Assembly (NCBI GenBank): GCA_035463115.1
Contig: DATHTO010000020.1
Span: 1 to 64,000, forward strand
Origin: BPGL01 sp035463115
GTDB taxonomy: Bacteria > Actinomycetota > UBA4738 > HRBIN12
Length of the DNA: 64,000 nucleotides
Reading direction: 5' to 3'
Below, piece by piece: positions 41,865 through 49,721 of this stretch. The notes beneath the pieces are model-generated. The model did no database searches. It was not told where the DNA came from and was given only the letters and a program-made list of their open reading frames with translations. A program made the translations under genes and the position numbers. Each line of letters begins with the position of its first letter. Within the stretch, counting starts at the first letter, position 1.

Positions 41865-42883
41865 GCGCTCTTCCCCTCCTTCTCTCGTTCGGTCTCTGGC
41901 TCCATCGGAGGCTCCGGGTTCAGGTCGATCGCGCCGCCTGGCGACGGCGTCTCGTCGCGCACGCGGAGCTCGGCCGCCCGCGACGTGGCACGTTCCATGA
42001 CCAGGTCGGTCACCGCGGCGATCGCCTGGTCGAAGCTGTAGTTCGGGATCACCGGCACCCCGTGGGACAGCGCCTGGCTCTTCACCCACCGCTGGAGCCG
42101 TCGGATGTTGTCGAACCCGAGCTCGTAGCGCTGGGCGGGGCGGGATGCGACGGCGTCCTCGCGTGCGCCGAAGTGCGACCGGTGTCGCTCCTCGTCGTCG
42201 ACGCCTATGACGAAGGGTACCGCGAGAACGCGGTGTCCGTGGGTTTCCACGTCGAAGAACCCCGGAACGATGTGCGCGCCTTCGATCACGATGCTCGTGC
42301 CCTCGTCGGCGGCGCGCTCGATCAGGGCGTCGACCCCGACCGACACCGCGGCCGTCTGCTCGCGGAACCCGAGGATCACCGCGTCACCGGCCCGCGCCGG
42401 CGCCTCGCGGAGCGCCTCGTCGGCCTGGAACGACGAGACGTGGAGCGTGGGCATCAGCTCGGGAGACAGCATCGAGCGCATCACCTCACGGATCGCATCG
42501 GTCGCGACGACGCGAACGATCCCGAAGCGCGCGGCGAGCTGCGTGGCGATCGTCGACTTGCCGACGCCGGTCGCCCCGCCGATCAGGATCACGAGCGGAA
42601 CGTCGAGCCGCTCGACCTGTCGCCACCGCAGGAAGTTCTTCGCGTAGCGCTCGCCGGCCGTGTCGCGCAACGCGTCGACCACGACGGCGGCAAGCTCGTC
42701 GGTCGTGAGCGAGAAGCACGACGCCTCGACGAGACGGTCCTCGACCGCGTCGGCGACCTCGTACGCGCGCAGCGGAGACAGGCCGGTGACCATCACCTGC
42801 GACGCGAGGAGCCCCTTCGAGAAGGGCAGGCCGGCCTCGGGGTCGGAGATGACGATCGGCGGGGTCTTCGACGTTTCGGTCAT
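41861..42883 (-). CDS. 2-phosphoglycerate kinase (cyclic 2,3-diphosphoglycerate pathway)
   Basis: 340 residues. It has the two-part layout of the archaeal 2-phosphoglycerate kinase family: an ATP-cone-like N-terminal region (about 18-90, LPFSKGLLASQVMVTGLSPLRAYEVADAVED in pieces, then LTTDEL and YAKNFLRWR), then a P-loop kinase with GGATGVGKST (102-111), VATDAIREVMRSMLSPELMPTLHVSSF and IVIEGAHIVPGF. In methanogens it phosphorylates 2-phosphoglycerate to 2,3-diphosphoglycerate, the first step to the cyclic form. The C-terminal 35 residues are a Pro/Glu-rich tail. It lies 33 nt after the synthetase for the second step and overlaps the transaldolase gene. Confidence 0.88.
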   Translation of the reverse strand: MTETSKTPPIVISDPEAGLPFSKGLLASQVMVTGLSPLRAYEVADAVEDRLVEASCFSLTTDELAAVVVDALRDTAGERYAKNFLRWRQVERLDVPLVILIGGATGVGKSTIATQLAARFGIVRVVATDAIREVMRSMLSPELMPTLHVSSFQADEALREAPARAGDAVILGFREQTAAVSVGVDALIERAADEGTSIVIEGAHIVPGFFDVETHGHRVLAVPFVIGVDDEERHRSHFGAREDAVASRPAQRYELGFDNIRRLQRWVKSQALSHGVPVIPNYSFDQAIAAVTDLVMERATSRAAELRVRDETPSPGGAIDLNPEPPMEPETEREKEGKSA

Positions 42884-42916
42884 CGGTCTGGTCGGTGGGT
42901 TCCGGGCGGCGACGCC

Positions 42917-44248
42917 TCAGCGATGGAGCGCTCGATCGTGCGCCAGCGCGAGCACGCCGCCGAGCGCCGTGTCGAGATCGGTGTCGCCGGCGACGGCGTC
43001 GGCCCGGTTGTCGACGAACACGACGTCGGCACCACGGGCGATCGCGTGCTCCGCCGCGACGTCGATGGCGGCCGCCTTCAGCTCGGTCAGCAGCACGTCG
43101 TACGTATCGGCCCCCTCGAGGTCCTCCACCAGGCCCGCTCGGTCGGCGAGCCGCGCGCTCCATCCGACGACGCGGCATCCGTGGTCGGCCTGCAGGCGCG
43201 CGACCTGTCGGGCTGCCACGGCGCCGGGCGCCGTCGTCGTGAAGAACGCTTCCCTCCCCCGCACGTCGCCCAGTGGCACCGGATGGAAATCGGTGACGAT
43301 GCATCCGGCATCGCCGAGCGCGCTACGGAGGTGGGTGGTGAGATCGGAGAGGCGTTCCGGGTCGGGAACGCTGTTGGCCATGGTAACAACCGCCAGGTCG
43401 CTCCGCAAGAGCCGGTACGGGCCCAGGTACCCCCGGACGTACTCGGGTGGCGCCGTCGCCGGCACCACGAGGACGCCGGCATCCCAATCGATCGGCGGGA
43501 TCGCGGCGCCACTGCCCTCGAGCACCACCAGGCCCGGCCGGCGCGCCGCCGCGAGCGCCAGGGCATCCGGCACGTTGGTCGCGTGGGTGGCGCCGGCCAG
43601 ACCGCCCGCCGCCCGCCTGGCGCCGATCGTCGCGACACCCGTCGTCAGGGCGTCCTCGAGGTAGTCCGAGGCGGCGTGCTCGCCGCTCCGGACGAGCGCG
43701 AGGAGGCGATCGAGCGTGACGGAACCGGGTTCCGCGACCTCGGGCTCCGGCGGGCCGCCCCGGCCCATCGCGACGACGACCGGTGAGAGACCGCGGCGGT
43801 CGGCGAGCCGAGCGACCTCGCCCGCGATCGCCGTCTTCCCGGTGCGCTTGCCCGTTCCGATCACGGCGACCGTCGGCAGGCCGGGCGGCGGCGGTCGACG
43901 TTCCGGAGGTTCGAGCCGGAAGTCCGCCCCGACGTAGGGGACGCCGTTCGCGAGCGCGACGGATGCGAGCGCCAAGCGTTCGCGGTAGCCGAGGACGGGC
44001 TCGTCGGACAGATCGAGGACCACGTCGGGGCCGAGTTCCCGGATCGCGCCGTCGAGCGCGCTTCCGGCGTCGTCCCCCGTCACGCGGACGGGGACGCCGA
44101 GCTCCGGAACCTCCCCCGGCTGGACCTTCTCGGTCCCGCCCACGAGGAGCGCCAGCACGACGTCGTGGCCGCGAGCGCGCGCGACGTCGATCGCCCACCG
44201 CGTGACGGGCGGGTAATGCTCGCCGTCGACGATCGCGAGCGTCCTCAT
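42917..44248 (-). CDS. cyclic 2,3-diphosphoglycerate synthetase
   Basis: 443 residues. The pattern follows the methanogen enzyme throughout: IVDGEHYPPV at the N-terminus, LVGGTEKV, LDLSDEPVLGYRERLALAS, PYVGADFRLEPP, the P-loop GTGKRTGKT (131-139), VVAMGRGGPPEPEV, LEGSGAAIPPI, GPYRLLRSDLAVVTM, FFTTTAP and VLLTELKAAAIDVAAEHAI. It closes the phosphoanhydride ring of 2,3-diphosphoglycerate using ATP. The product is a heat-protecting and phosphate-storing solute in hyperthermophilic methanogens. ATG 44248 is preferred over GTG 44263, since the family starts a few residues before the VDGEHY motif. It lies 64 nt after the metallophosphoesterase gene and is followed by the kinase for the previous step. 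Confidence 0.88.
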   Translation of the reverse strand: MRTLAIVDGEHYPPVTRWAIDVARARGHDVVLALLVGGTEKVQPGEVPELGVPVRVTGDDAGSALDGAIRELGPDVVLDLSDEPVLGYRERLALASVALANGVPYVGADFRLEPPERRPPPPGLPTVAVIGTGKRTGKTAIAGEVARLADRRGLSPVVVAMGRGGPPEPEVAEPGSVTLDRLLALVRSGEHAASDYLEDALTTGVATIGARRAAGGLAGATHATNVPDALALAAARRPGLVVLEGSGAAIPPIDWDAGVLVVPATAPPEYVRGYLGPYRLLRSDLAVVTMANSVPDPERLSDLTTHLRSALGDAGCIVTDFHPVPLGDVRGREAFFTTTAPGAVAARQVARLQADHGCRVVGWSARLADRAGLVEDLEGADTYDVLLTELKAAAIDVAAEHAIARGADVVFVDNRADAVAGDTDLDTALGGVLALAHDRALHR

Positions 44249-44312
44249 CGAGGATCGAGGCACGAGGGAGCCGCCGACGCCGGCCGGGGGCCGCGCGGTC
44301 GCATCCGCGCCG

Positions 44313-45137
44313 CTACCGTTCGTCGACCGCGAGCGCGCGTTCGCGGTCGACGGGGCCCCCGGGTTCGACGGAGGGCTCCTGGACCGGCGGCTCGCGGTGT
44401 CGCTGGCCGCTTTCGAACAGCGAGAACCGCGCCATCACGTGCTCCTCGCCGAACGGGAACTTGCGACGGATCTCGACCGCGTCCCCGTCGAACGTGAGGA
44501 CGTTGTAGCAAGGCTTCGTGTAGCCGCGCAGGCGCAGCGACGACACCGTCCCGGCGTTCGCGATGAAGGTGTCCTCGAGCCGCCACACGTACGGGACGTG
44601 CTTGTGGCCCGACAGGACGACCTGCACGCCCGCGTGGATCAGGACCTCCAGCAGGTCGCCCGCATCCATCACCGTGCTCCGCTCGCGACCGGTGCCGGGG
44701 ATCGGGAGGAGGTGGTGGTGCAGGACGAACACCTTGAGGGCGGCCGGATGGCGGAACTGCTCCGCGATCCAGGGATAGTTCGCGCGGCCGACCTTGCCTT
44801 CGTTCAGATCGGGCTCGCTCGAATCGACACCGACGAGGCGGACGTCGCCGACGTCGACCGACCACGCTCGTGGACCGATCAGCTCCTCGAAGTGGAGGTA
44901 GCCGACGTTGCGGGAGTCGTGGTTGCCGGGAACGGTATGCACCGGCGCGTCGAGGCGCTCCACGTAGGCCAGCCAGTTCTTGTACTCCTGGCGGAACCCC
45001 TCGGCGGTGAGATCGCCCGAGACGACGACGACGTCGGGAGCGAGCTCGTTCAGCTCCTTGATGACGCGGTTCATGAGGTTCGGCACGAAGTAAGGCGATC
45101 CGACGTGCGGATCCGAGATGTGGGCGATCGTGACCAC
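44313..45137 (-). CDS. calcineurin-like metallophosphoesterase (CpdA/class III phosphodiesterase type)
   Basis: 274 residues. All five metal motifs are present: DPH (ISDPHVG), GDLTAEG, GNHDSRN, the histidines in LHHHLLP, and GHKHVPY. This is the arrangement of class III cyclic-nucleotide phosphodiesterases, although many relatives have other substrates. There is no signal peptide; the C-terminal 30 residues are a charged tail. GTG 45137 was chosen because a TAGACT box ends exactly 7 nt before it; GTG 45143 is too close. The gene is divergent from the MarP-like protease and precedes the cyclic-diphosphoglycerate genes, so a cyclic phosphoester of that pathway is a possible substrate (inference). 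Confidence 0.88.
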   Translation of the reverse strand: MVTIAHISDPHVGSPYFVPNLMNRVIKELNELAPDVVVVSGDLTAEGFRQEYKNWLAYVERLDAPVHTVPGNHDSRNVGYLHFEELIGPRAWSVDVGDVRLVGVDSSEPDLNEGKVGRANYPWIAEQFRHPAALKVFVLHHHLLPIPGTGRERSTVMDAGDLLEVLIHAGVQVVLSGHKHVPYVWRLEDTFIANAGTVSSLRLRGYTKPCYNVLTFDGDAVEIRRKFPFGEEHVMARFSLFESGQRHREPPVQEPSVEPGGPVDRERALAVDER

Positions 45138-45144
45138 CGGCACG

Positions 45145-45150
45145 AGTCTA
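45145..45150 (-). promoter_or_regulatory. -10 box deciding the metallophosphoesterase start
   Basis: TAGACT on the minus strand, 7 nt before GTG 45137 and 1 nt before GTG 45143. It supports the inner start and a leaderless transcript. Confidence 0.4.
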
Positions 45151-45169
45151 GTCGTCGGCCATCTTCTGC

Positions 45170-45216
45170 CCCTCTGGCCGCCCCCTCTGGCCGCCTCCTC
45201 TGGCCGCTCCCTCTGG
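45170..45216. repeat. 13-bp tandem repeat in the marP/phosphoesterase intergenic region
   Basis: CCCTCTGGCCGCC is repeated 3.6 times (45170-45182, 45183-45195, 45196-45208 with two changes, and 45209-45216). It lies between two divergent genes, 20 bp upstream of the MarP-like GTG. It could hold repeated binding sites or be a slippage-prone spacer. Confidence 0.7.
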
Positions 45217-45235
45217 GGGTGCCATCGCGATCGGC

Positions 45236-46432
45236 GTGGGACGATGGATCGTCGTGTCGATCCTCGACGTCTTCCTCCTCGCGCTCCTGGTCCTCACGGC
45301 CGTCGGTGGCTATCGACGCGGCGCCCTCCGGCAGGTCTTCGGGCTGGCCGGCGTCACCGCCGGGGTCGGCATCGGTCTCCTCCTCGGTCCGTCGCTCGGC
45401 GAGAGCGCGTCGGATCCCCTCGCACGCGTGGCCATCGTGCTCGGCGTCGTCGTCGTCGCGGCGTGCGCGGGGAACGTCGCGGGCTACCTGGTCGCCGGTC
45501 GCGTCCGGAAACGGCTCGAGCCCCAGGGCGCGGCGGCCGTCGCCGACCGGGTGGTCGGCGTCGGGATCTCGGTCGTCGCCATGGTGCTCGCGGTCTGGTT
45601 CCTCGCGTTGAACCTCGCGAACGGACCGCTGCCGACGGTCGCGCGGAGCATCCGGGACTCGCGGCTCGTGGCCGCGATGGCCCAGGCGCTTCCGGCGCCG
45701 CCGCCGCTCGTTCCGCAGCTCGAGCGGTTCGCCGACGCGCTGGGGTTCCCCGACGTCTTCGTCGGCCTCCCGTCGTCGGGGGAGCCGGCCGAGCTCCCGT
45801 CGAGCGGCACGGTTCGCGCCGCGGCCGCGGCGGCCTCGCGGAGCACCGTGCAGGTCTTCGGGGACGGGTGCGCCGCCGGCTACCTGAACGAAGGCTCCGG
45901 GTTCGTCGCCGAGCCGGGACTCGTGGTCACGAACGCCCACGTGGTCGCCGGGACGGCGGAGGTCTCGGTGCGACCGGACGGGCAAGCCTCGCTCGAGGCG
46001 ACGGTGGTCGCGTTCGACCCTCGGATGGACCTGGCCGTGATCCGGGTGCCGGAGCTCACGGCACCGCCTCTTCCGCTCGAGACGGCCGAACAGCCGCGTG
46101 GGACCGGAGGCGCCGTGCTGGGCTACCCGGGGAGCGAGCCGCTCGTCGTCGTGCCCGCGGCGGTCCGACGCGCGTTCGAGCCGACCGGGCGGGACATCTA
46201 CGGTCGCGGCGAGGTCGAGCGACGTCTGTACGAGCTCGACGCCACCGTCCGCGGCGGGAACAGCGGCGGACCGTTCGTGCTTCGGGACGGGCGGGTGGCG
46301 GGCGTCGTGTTCGCGAACTCCGTCCTCGACGACCACGTCGGATACGCGATCGCGGCGTCGGAGGTGCTGCCGATCCTCGACGCCGCACGGACGCTCACGG
46401 CGCAGGCCGGCGTGGGCAGCTGCGCCCCGTAG
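45236..46432 (+). CDS. MarP-like membrane serine protease (CvpA + trypsin-like domain)
   Basis: 398 residues. N-terminal CvpA-like domain with four membrane helices (about 7-125), a linker with a LPSSGEPAELPSSG patch, then a periplasmic chymotrypsin-type protease. The triad is His235 (NAHVVAG), Asp265 (DPRMDLAVI) and Ser343 (GGNSGGP). Cys212 and Cys396 are placed like the regulatory disulfide of M. tuberculosis MarP, and the triad numbers nearly coincide with my memory of that enzyme (235, 264, 343). MarP is needed for acid and oxidative resistance through cleavage of a peptidoglycan hydrolase. The start is GTG 45236; GTG 45254 is possible. It converges on thrB, 3 nt apart. Confidence 0.88.
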   Translation: MGRWIVVSILDVFLLALLVLTAVGGYRRGALRQVFGLAGVTAGVGIGLLLGPSLGESASDPLARVAIVLGVVVVAACAGNVAGYLVAGRVRKRLEPQGAAAVADRVVGVGISVVAMVLAVWFLALNLANGPLPTVARSIRDSRLVAAMAQALPAPPPLVPQLERFADALGFPDVFVGLPSSGEPAELPSSGTVRAAAAAASRSTVQVFGDGCAAGYLNEGSGFVAEPGLVVTNAHVVAGTAEVSVRPDGQASLEATVVAFDPRMDLAVIRVPELTAPPLPLETAEQPRGTGGAVLGYPGSEPLVVVPAAVRRAFEPTGRDIYGRGEVERRLYELDATVRGGNSGGPFVLRDGRVAGVVFANSVLDDHVGYAIAASEVLPILDAARTLTAQAGVGSCAP

Positions 46433-46435
46433 GGG

Positions 46436-47314
46436 TCAGCGCTCGGACGCGTCGAACCCGCGCGAGCGTGTCCCGGGCGTGAGGATCCGCCACGTCGTCG
46501 GGAGCTCGAGCGTCTCGTGGTCGAGCGCTGCTCCGTCGGGTGGGAACGCGAGCAGGGAGGGCCCGGCCCCCGAGACGCACACGGGCACGTGTCGTCGCGC
46601 GATGTCGTCGAAGACCTCGGCGGCGTCCGGCGCGAGCGCCAGTCTGGCCTCCTGGTGCAGCCGGTCGCGGAGCGCGATCCGGAGCAGTGACGGGTCGCGC
46701 GTGACGGCCTCCACGACGAGCGCGGCGTGCGCGGCGTTGTACACGGCGTCGGCGCGGGGCACGGGGTCCGGCAACGCGGCCCGGGCTTCGTCGGTCGGAA
46801 GGGCGAACGGCGGCACGATGACGACCGGCCGCAGATCTGGGTGTGGCTCGAACCGGCGCACCGTTCCGTCGGGGAGCGCGACCGTGAAACCGCCGAACGT
46901 GGCGGCGGCCACGTTGTCGGGATGTCCCTCGAGCTCCGCCGCGAGCGCGAACACCGACGAGGCATCCCCTCCCTCGAGGCCGAGGTCGAGGGCGCGCGAC
47001 GCGATCACGACGCCGGCGACGATCGCGGCCGACGACGAACCGAGACCGCGACCGAGGGGGATGCGGTTGCGACCGCGGACCGCGAGCGACGGCGGCTCGA
47101 GCCGCATGCGGTCGGCGATCGTCGCGATCGTCCGGCTCACGAGGTCCGATCCGTCGGTCGGGAGCTCTGCCGCTCCCTCGCCCTCCCACGCGATCGCCGT
47201 ATCCGCGCCGGTGTCGACGACCACCTCGTTGCAGAGGTCGAGCGCCAGGCCGAACGAGTCGAACCCGGGTCCGAGGTTCGCCGACGTCGCCGGAACACGG
47301 ACCTCGAACCGCAT
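46436..47314 (-). CDS. thrB: homoserine kinase
   Basis: 292 residues. GHMP kinase; phosphorylates homoserine for threonine synthesis. VRVPATSANLGPGFDSFGLAL at the N-terminus, the ATP-binding PLGRGLGSSSAAIVAG (about 88-103) and the late VCVSGAGPSLLAF are typical. Last gene of the RR-argS-lysA-hom-thrC-thrB run, 5 nt after thrC. Codons beyond ATG 47314 overlap thrC and are not part of it. Confidence 0.95.
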   Translation of the reverse strand: MRFEVRVPATSANLGPGFDSFGLALDLCNEVVVDTGADTAIAWEGEGAAELPTDGSDLVSRTIATIADRMRLEPPSLAVRGRNRIPLGRGLGSSSAAIVAGVVIASRALDLGLEGGDASSVFALAAELEGHPDNVAAATFGGFTVALPDGTVRRFEPHPDLRPVVIVPPFALPTDEARAALPDPVPRADAVYNAAHAALVVEAVTRDPSLLRIALRDRLHQEARLALAPDAAEVFDDIARRHVPVCVSGAGPSLLAFPPDGAALDHETLELPTTWRILTPGTRSRGFDASER

Positions 47315-47319
47315 CGCGC

Positions 47320-48408
47320 TCAGAGCCCGAGTTCCGCGGCCACGACCGAGGCGTCGGGCGGAACGACCGCGGGATGCGCGGCGCCGGCGATCGCCCACTC
47401 CGGGTCCTTCAGACCGTGGCCCGTGAGGATGCAGACGATCGTCTGCCCGGCCTCGAGCAGCCCCTCGGCGTGGAGGCGCAGCAGACCGGCGACGCTCGCG
47501 GCGCTCGCCGGCTCGACGAACAACCCCTCGCGCGCGACCCGCCGGTACGCGGCGAGGATCTCGCGATCGGTCACCGCCATGATCGCGCCCTCGGACTCCG
47601 ACGCGGCGGACGTCGCCTTCTCCCAGGAGGCGGGGTTGCCGATCCTGATCGCGGTCGCGATCGTCTGCGGGCTGGCGACGGGCGCGCCGGCGACGAGCGG
47701 CGCGGCGCCGGCGGCCTGGAAGCCGAACAGCCGGGGCGGCTCGTGGATCACGCCGTCGGCCAGGTACTCGCCGTACCCGATCCAGTGGCTCGAGATGTTC
47801 CCGGCGTTGCCGACCGGCACGCAGTGCAGATCGGGGGCGCGCCCCAGCGCGTCGACGATCTCGAACGCACACGTCTTCTGTCCCTGGAGCCGGAACGGGT
47901 TCACGCTGTTCACGAGGGTGACCGGGAAGTGCTCGGCGAGGTCGCGCGCGAGCGTGAGCGACGCGTCGAAGTTCCCGTCGACCTCCAGCACCCGCGCGCC
48001 GTGCACGAGCGTCTGGGCCATCTTGCCGAGCGCGACCTTGCCCTTGGGCACGAGCACGGCGCACGTGAGGCCGGCCTTCGCGGCGTAGGCCGCAGCCGCC
48101 GCGCTCGTGTTGCCGGTCGAGGCGCACACGACCGCCTTCGCGCCCTCCTCCACCGCCTTCGAGATCGCGAGGGTCATCCCGCGGTCCTTGAACGACCCCG
48201 TCGGATTGGCGCCGTCGTACTTCAGCCACACGTCGCAGCGGGTCTCGGTCGACAGCGGGCCGCTCCGCACGAGCGGCGTGCCGCCTTCGCCGAGGGTGAT
48301 CACCGGCGTCGCGTCGCTCACCGGCAGCCGCTCGCGGTACTCCGCGATCACCCCGCGCCACGGCGGCGCGCCGGAGGGCGCATCGCCCATCGGCGGTTCG
48401 ACGCTCAC
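47320..48408 (-). CDS. thrC: threonine synthase
   Basis: 362 residues, short type. PLP-dependent conversion of O-phosphohomoserine to threonine. LGEGGTPLV, PLP lysine Lys74 in NPTGSFKDRG, CASTGNTSAAAAAYAAKAG, and PVGNAGNISSHWIGY (PLP phosphate loop) are conserved. GTG 48408 overlaps the hom stop (GTGA); ATG 48390 is another possible start. It lies between hom and thrB, as in other actinobacteria. Confidence 0.95.
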   Translation of the reverse strand: MSVEPPMGDAPSGAPPWRGVIAEYRERLPVSDATPVITLGEGGTPLVRSGPLSTETRCDVWLKYDGANPTGSFKDRGMTLAISKAVEEGAKAVVCASTGNTSAAAAAYAAKAGLTCAVLVPKGKVALGKMAQTLVHGARVLEVDGNFDASLTLARDLAEHFPVTLVNSVNPFRLQGQKTCAFEIVDALGRAPDLHCVPVGNAGNISSHWIGYGEYLADGVIHEPPRLFGFQAAGAAPLVAGAPVASPQTIATAIRIGNPASWEKATSAASESEGAIMAVTDREILAAYRRVAREGLFVEPASAASVAGLLRLHAEGLLEAGQTIVCILTGHGLKDPEWAIAGAAHPAVVPPDASVVAAELGL

Positions 48409-49721
48409 CCTTCCTCGCCTTCGACCCGCAGGACGCTGGCGACGTCGCGGACGGCCTCGAGCTCGCGGACCTCCTCGATCGTCTTCTGGAACGCGCCCTC
48501 CTGCGCTCGGTGAGTGATGAACACGAGCGTGGCTTCCTCGCCGGCGCCCTCCTGCCACACGCGTTCGATCGACACGCCGTTGCGGCCGAACCGCTCGGCG
48601 ATCTCGGCGAGCACGCCGGGACGATCCTCGACGTGCAGGTTCAGGTAGTACTGCCCGCGGGTGTCGCCCATGGGCCTGATGCGTCGGTCGCGCGCGTCGG
48701 TGGACGCGATCGACCGGCCGCCGTGCACGAGGTGTCGCGCCACGGCGATCACGTCACCGGCGACCGCCGTTGCGGTCGCGTCGCCGCCGGCGCCGCGCCC
48801 GTAGAACATCAGCTGTCCGATCCGCGGCCCTTCGACGAAGACGGCGTTGAACGCGTCGCGGACCGACGCGAGCGGATGCGCGGTGGGGATCATCGCGGGG
48901 TGAACGCGGACCGAGATCGCGTCGTCCTGGAGCTCCGCGATCGCGAGCAGCTTCACGACGTATCCCAACCGATCGGCATCGGCGATGTCCTGGGCCGTCA
49001 GGCGCGTGATGCCCTCGCGGTAGACATCGTCGATCGTCACGCTCGTGTCGAACGCGAGCGACGCGAGGATCGCGCACTTCGCCGCCGCGTCGACCCCGTC
49101 GACGTCGGCCGTGGGGTCGGCCTCGGCGTAGCCGAGCCGCTGGGCTTCCGCCAGCGCTCCGTCGAACGACCATCCGTGCTCGGACATCTGCGTGAGGATG
49201 AAGTTGGTCGTCCCGTTCACGATCCCGAGGAGCCGCTCCACCCGCTCGCCCGCGAGCGACGAGCGCAGCGGTCGGATCAGCGGGATGCCGCCAGCCACCG
49301 CGGCTTCGAACGCGAGATCGAGCCCCGCGGCGTCGGCGGCGGCGAAGAGCTCCGCGCCGTGCGTCGCGAGGAGCTCCTTGTTCCCGGTCACGACCGGTTT
49401 GCCGTTGGCCAACGCCTGGAGGATGAGCGACCGGGCCGGCACGGTTCCGCCGATCAGCTCGACGACGACATCGGTGCCGGGGTCGTCGACGACGAGGCGG
49501 CCATCCTCGACGAAGGCCTCGGCCGGCAGCGGCACGTCGCGCACCTTCGCGCGATCGCGCACCGCGACCCGGTGCACCTCGATCCGGACGCCGGCGCGGC
49601 GTGCGATGTCGTCGGCGTTCGCTCCGAGCAGACGGATCAGCGCCGCACCGACGTTGCCGGCGCCCAGCACGCCGACACGCACCACGCGGTCGCCGGCCGC
49701 GCGTTCGCCGATCCGCGTCAT
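48405..49721 (-). CDS. hom: homoserine dehydrogenase with ACT domain
   Basis: 438 residues. NAD(P)-binding GVLGAGNVGAAL (about 17-28), the central GNKELLATHG and catalytic region GIPLIRPLRSSLAGERVERLLGIVNGTTNFILT (in pieces), LGYAEADPTADVDGVDAAAK, and a C-terminal ACT domain (about 350-425, YYLNLHVEDRPGVLAEIAERFGRNGVSIE). Reduces aspartate semialdehyde to homoserine; the ACT domain implies feedback by threonine. It overlaps lysA and thrC by 4 bp each. Confidence 0.97.
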   Translation of the reverse strand: MTRIGERAAGDRVVRVGVLGAGNVGAALIRLLGANADDIARRAGVRIEVHRVAVRDRAKVRDVPLPAEAFVEDGRLVVDDPGTDVVVELIGGTVPARSLILQALANGKPVVTGNKELLATHGAELFAAADAAGLDLAFEAAVAGGIPLIRPLRSSLAGERVERLLGIVNGTTNFILTQMSEHGWSFDGALAEAQRLGYAEADPTADVDGVDAAAKCAILASLAFDTSVTIDDVYREGITRLTAQDIADADRLGYVVKLLAIAELQDDAISVRVHPAMIPTAHPLASVRDAFNAVFVEGPRIGQLMFYGRGAGGDATATAVAGDVIAVARHLVHGGRSIASTDARDRRIRPMGDTRGQYYLNLHVEDRPGVLAEIAERFGRNGVSIERVWQEGAGEEATLVFITHRAQEGAFQKTIEEVRELEAVRDVASVLRVEGEEG

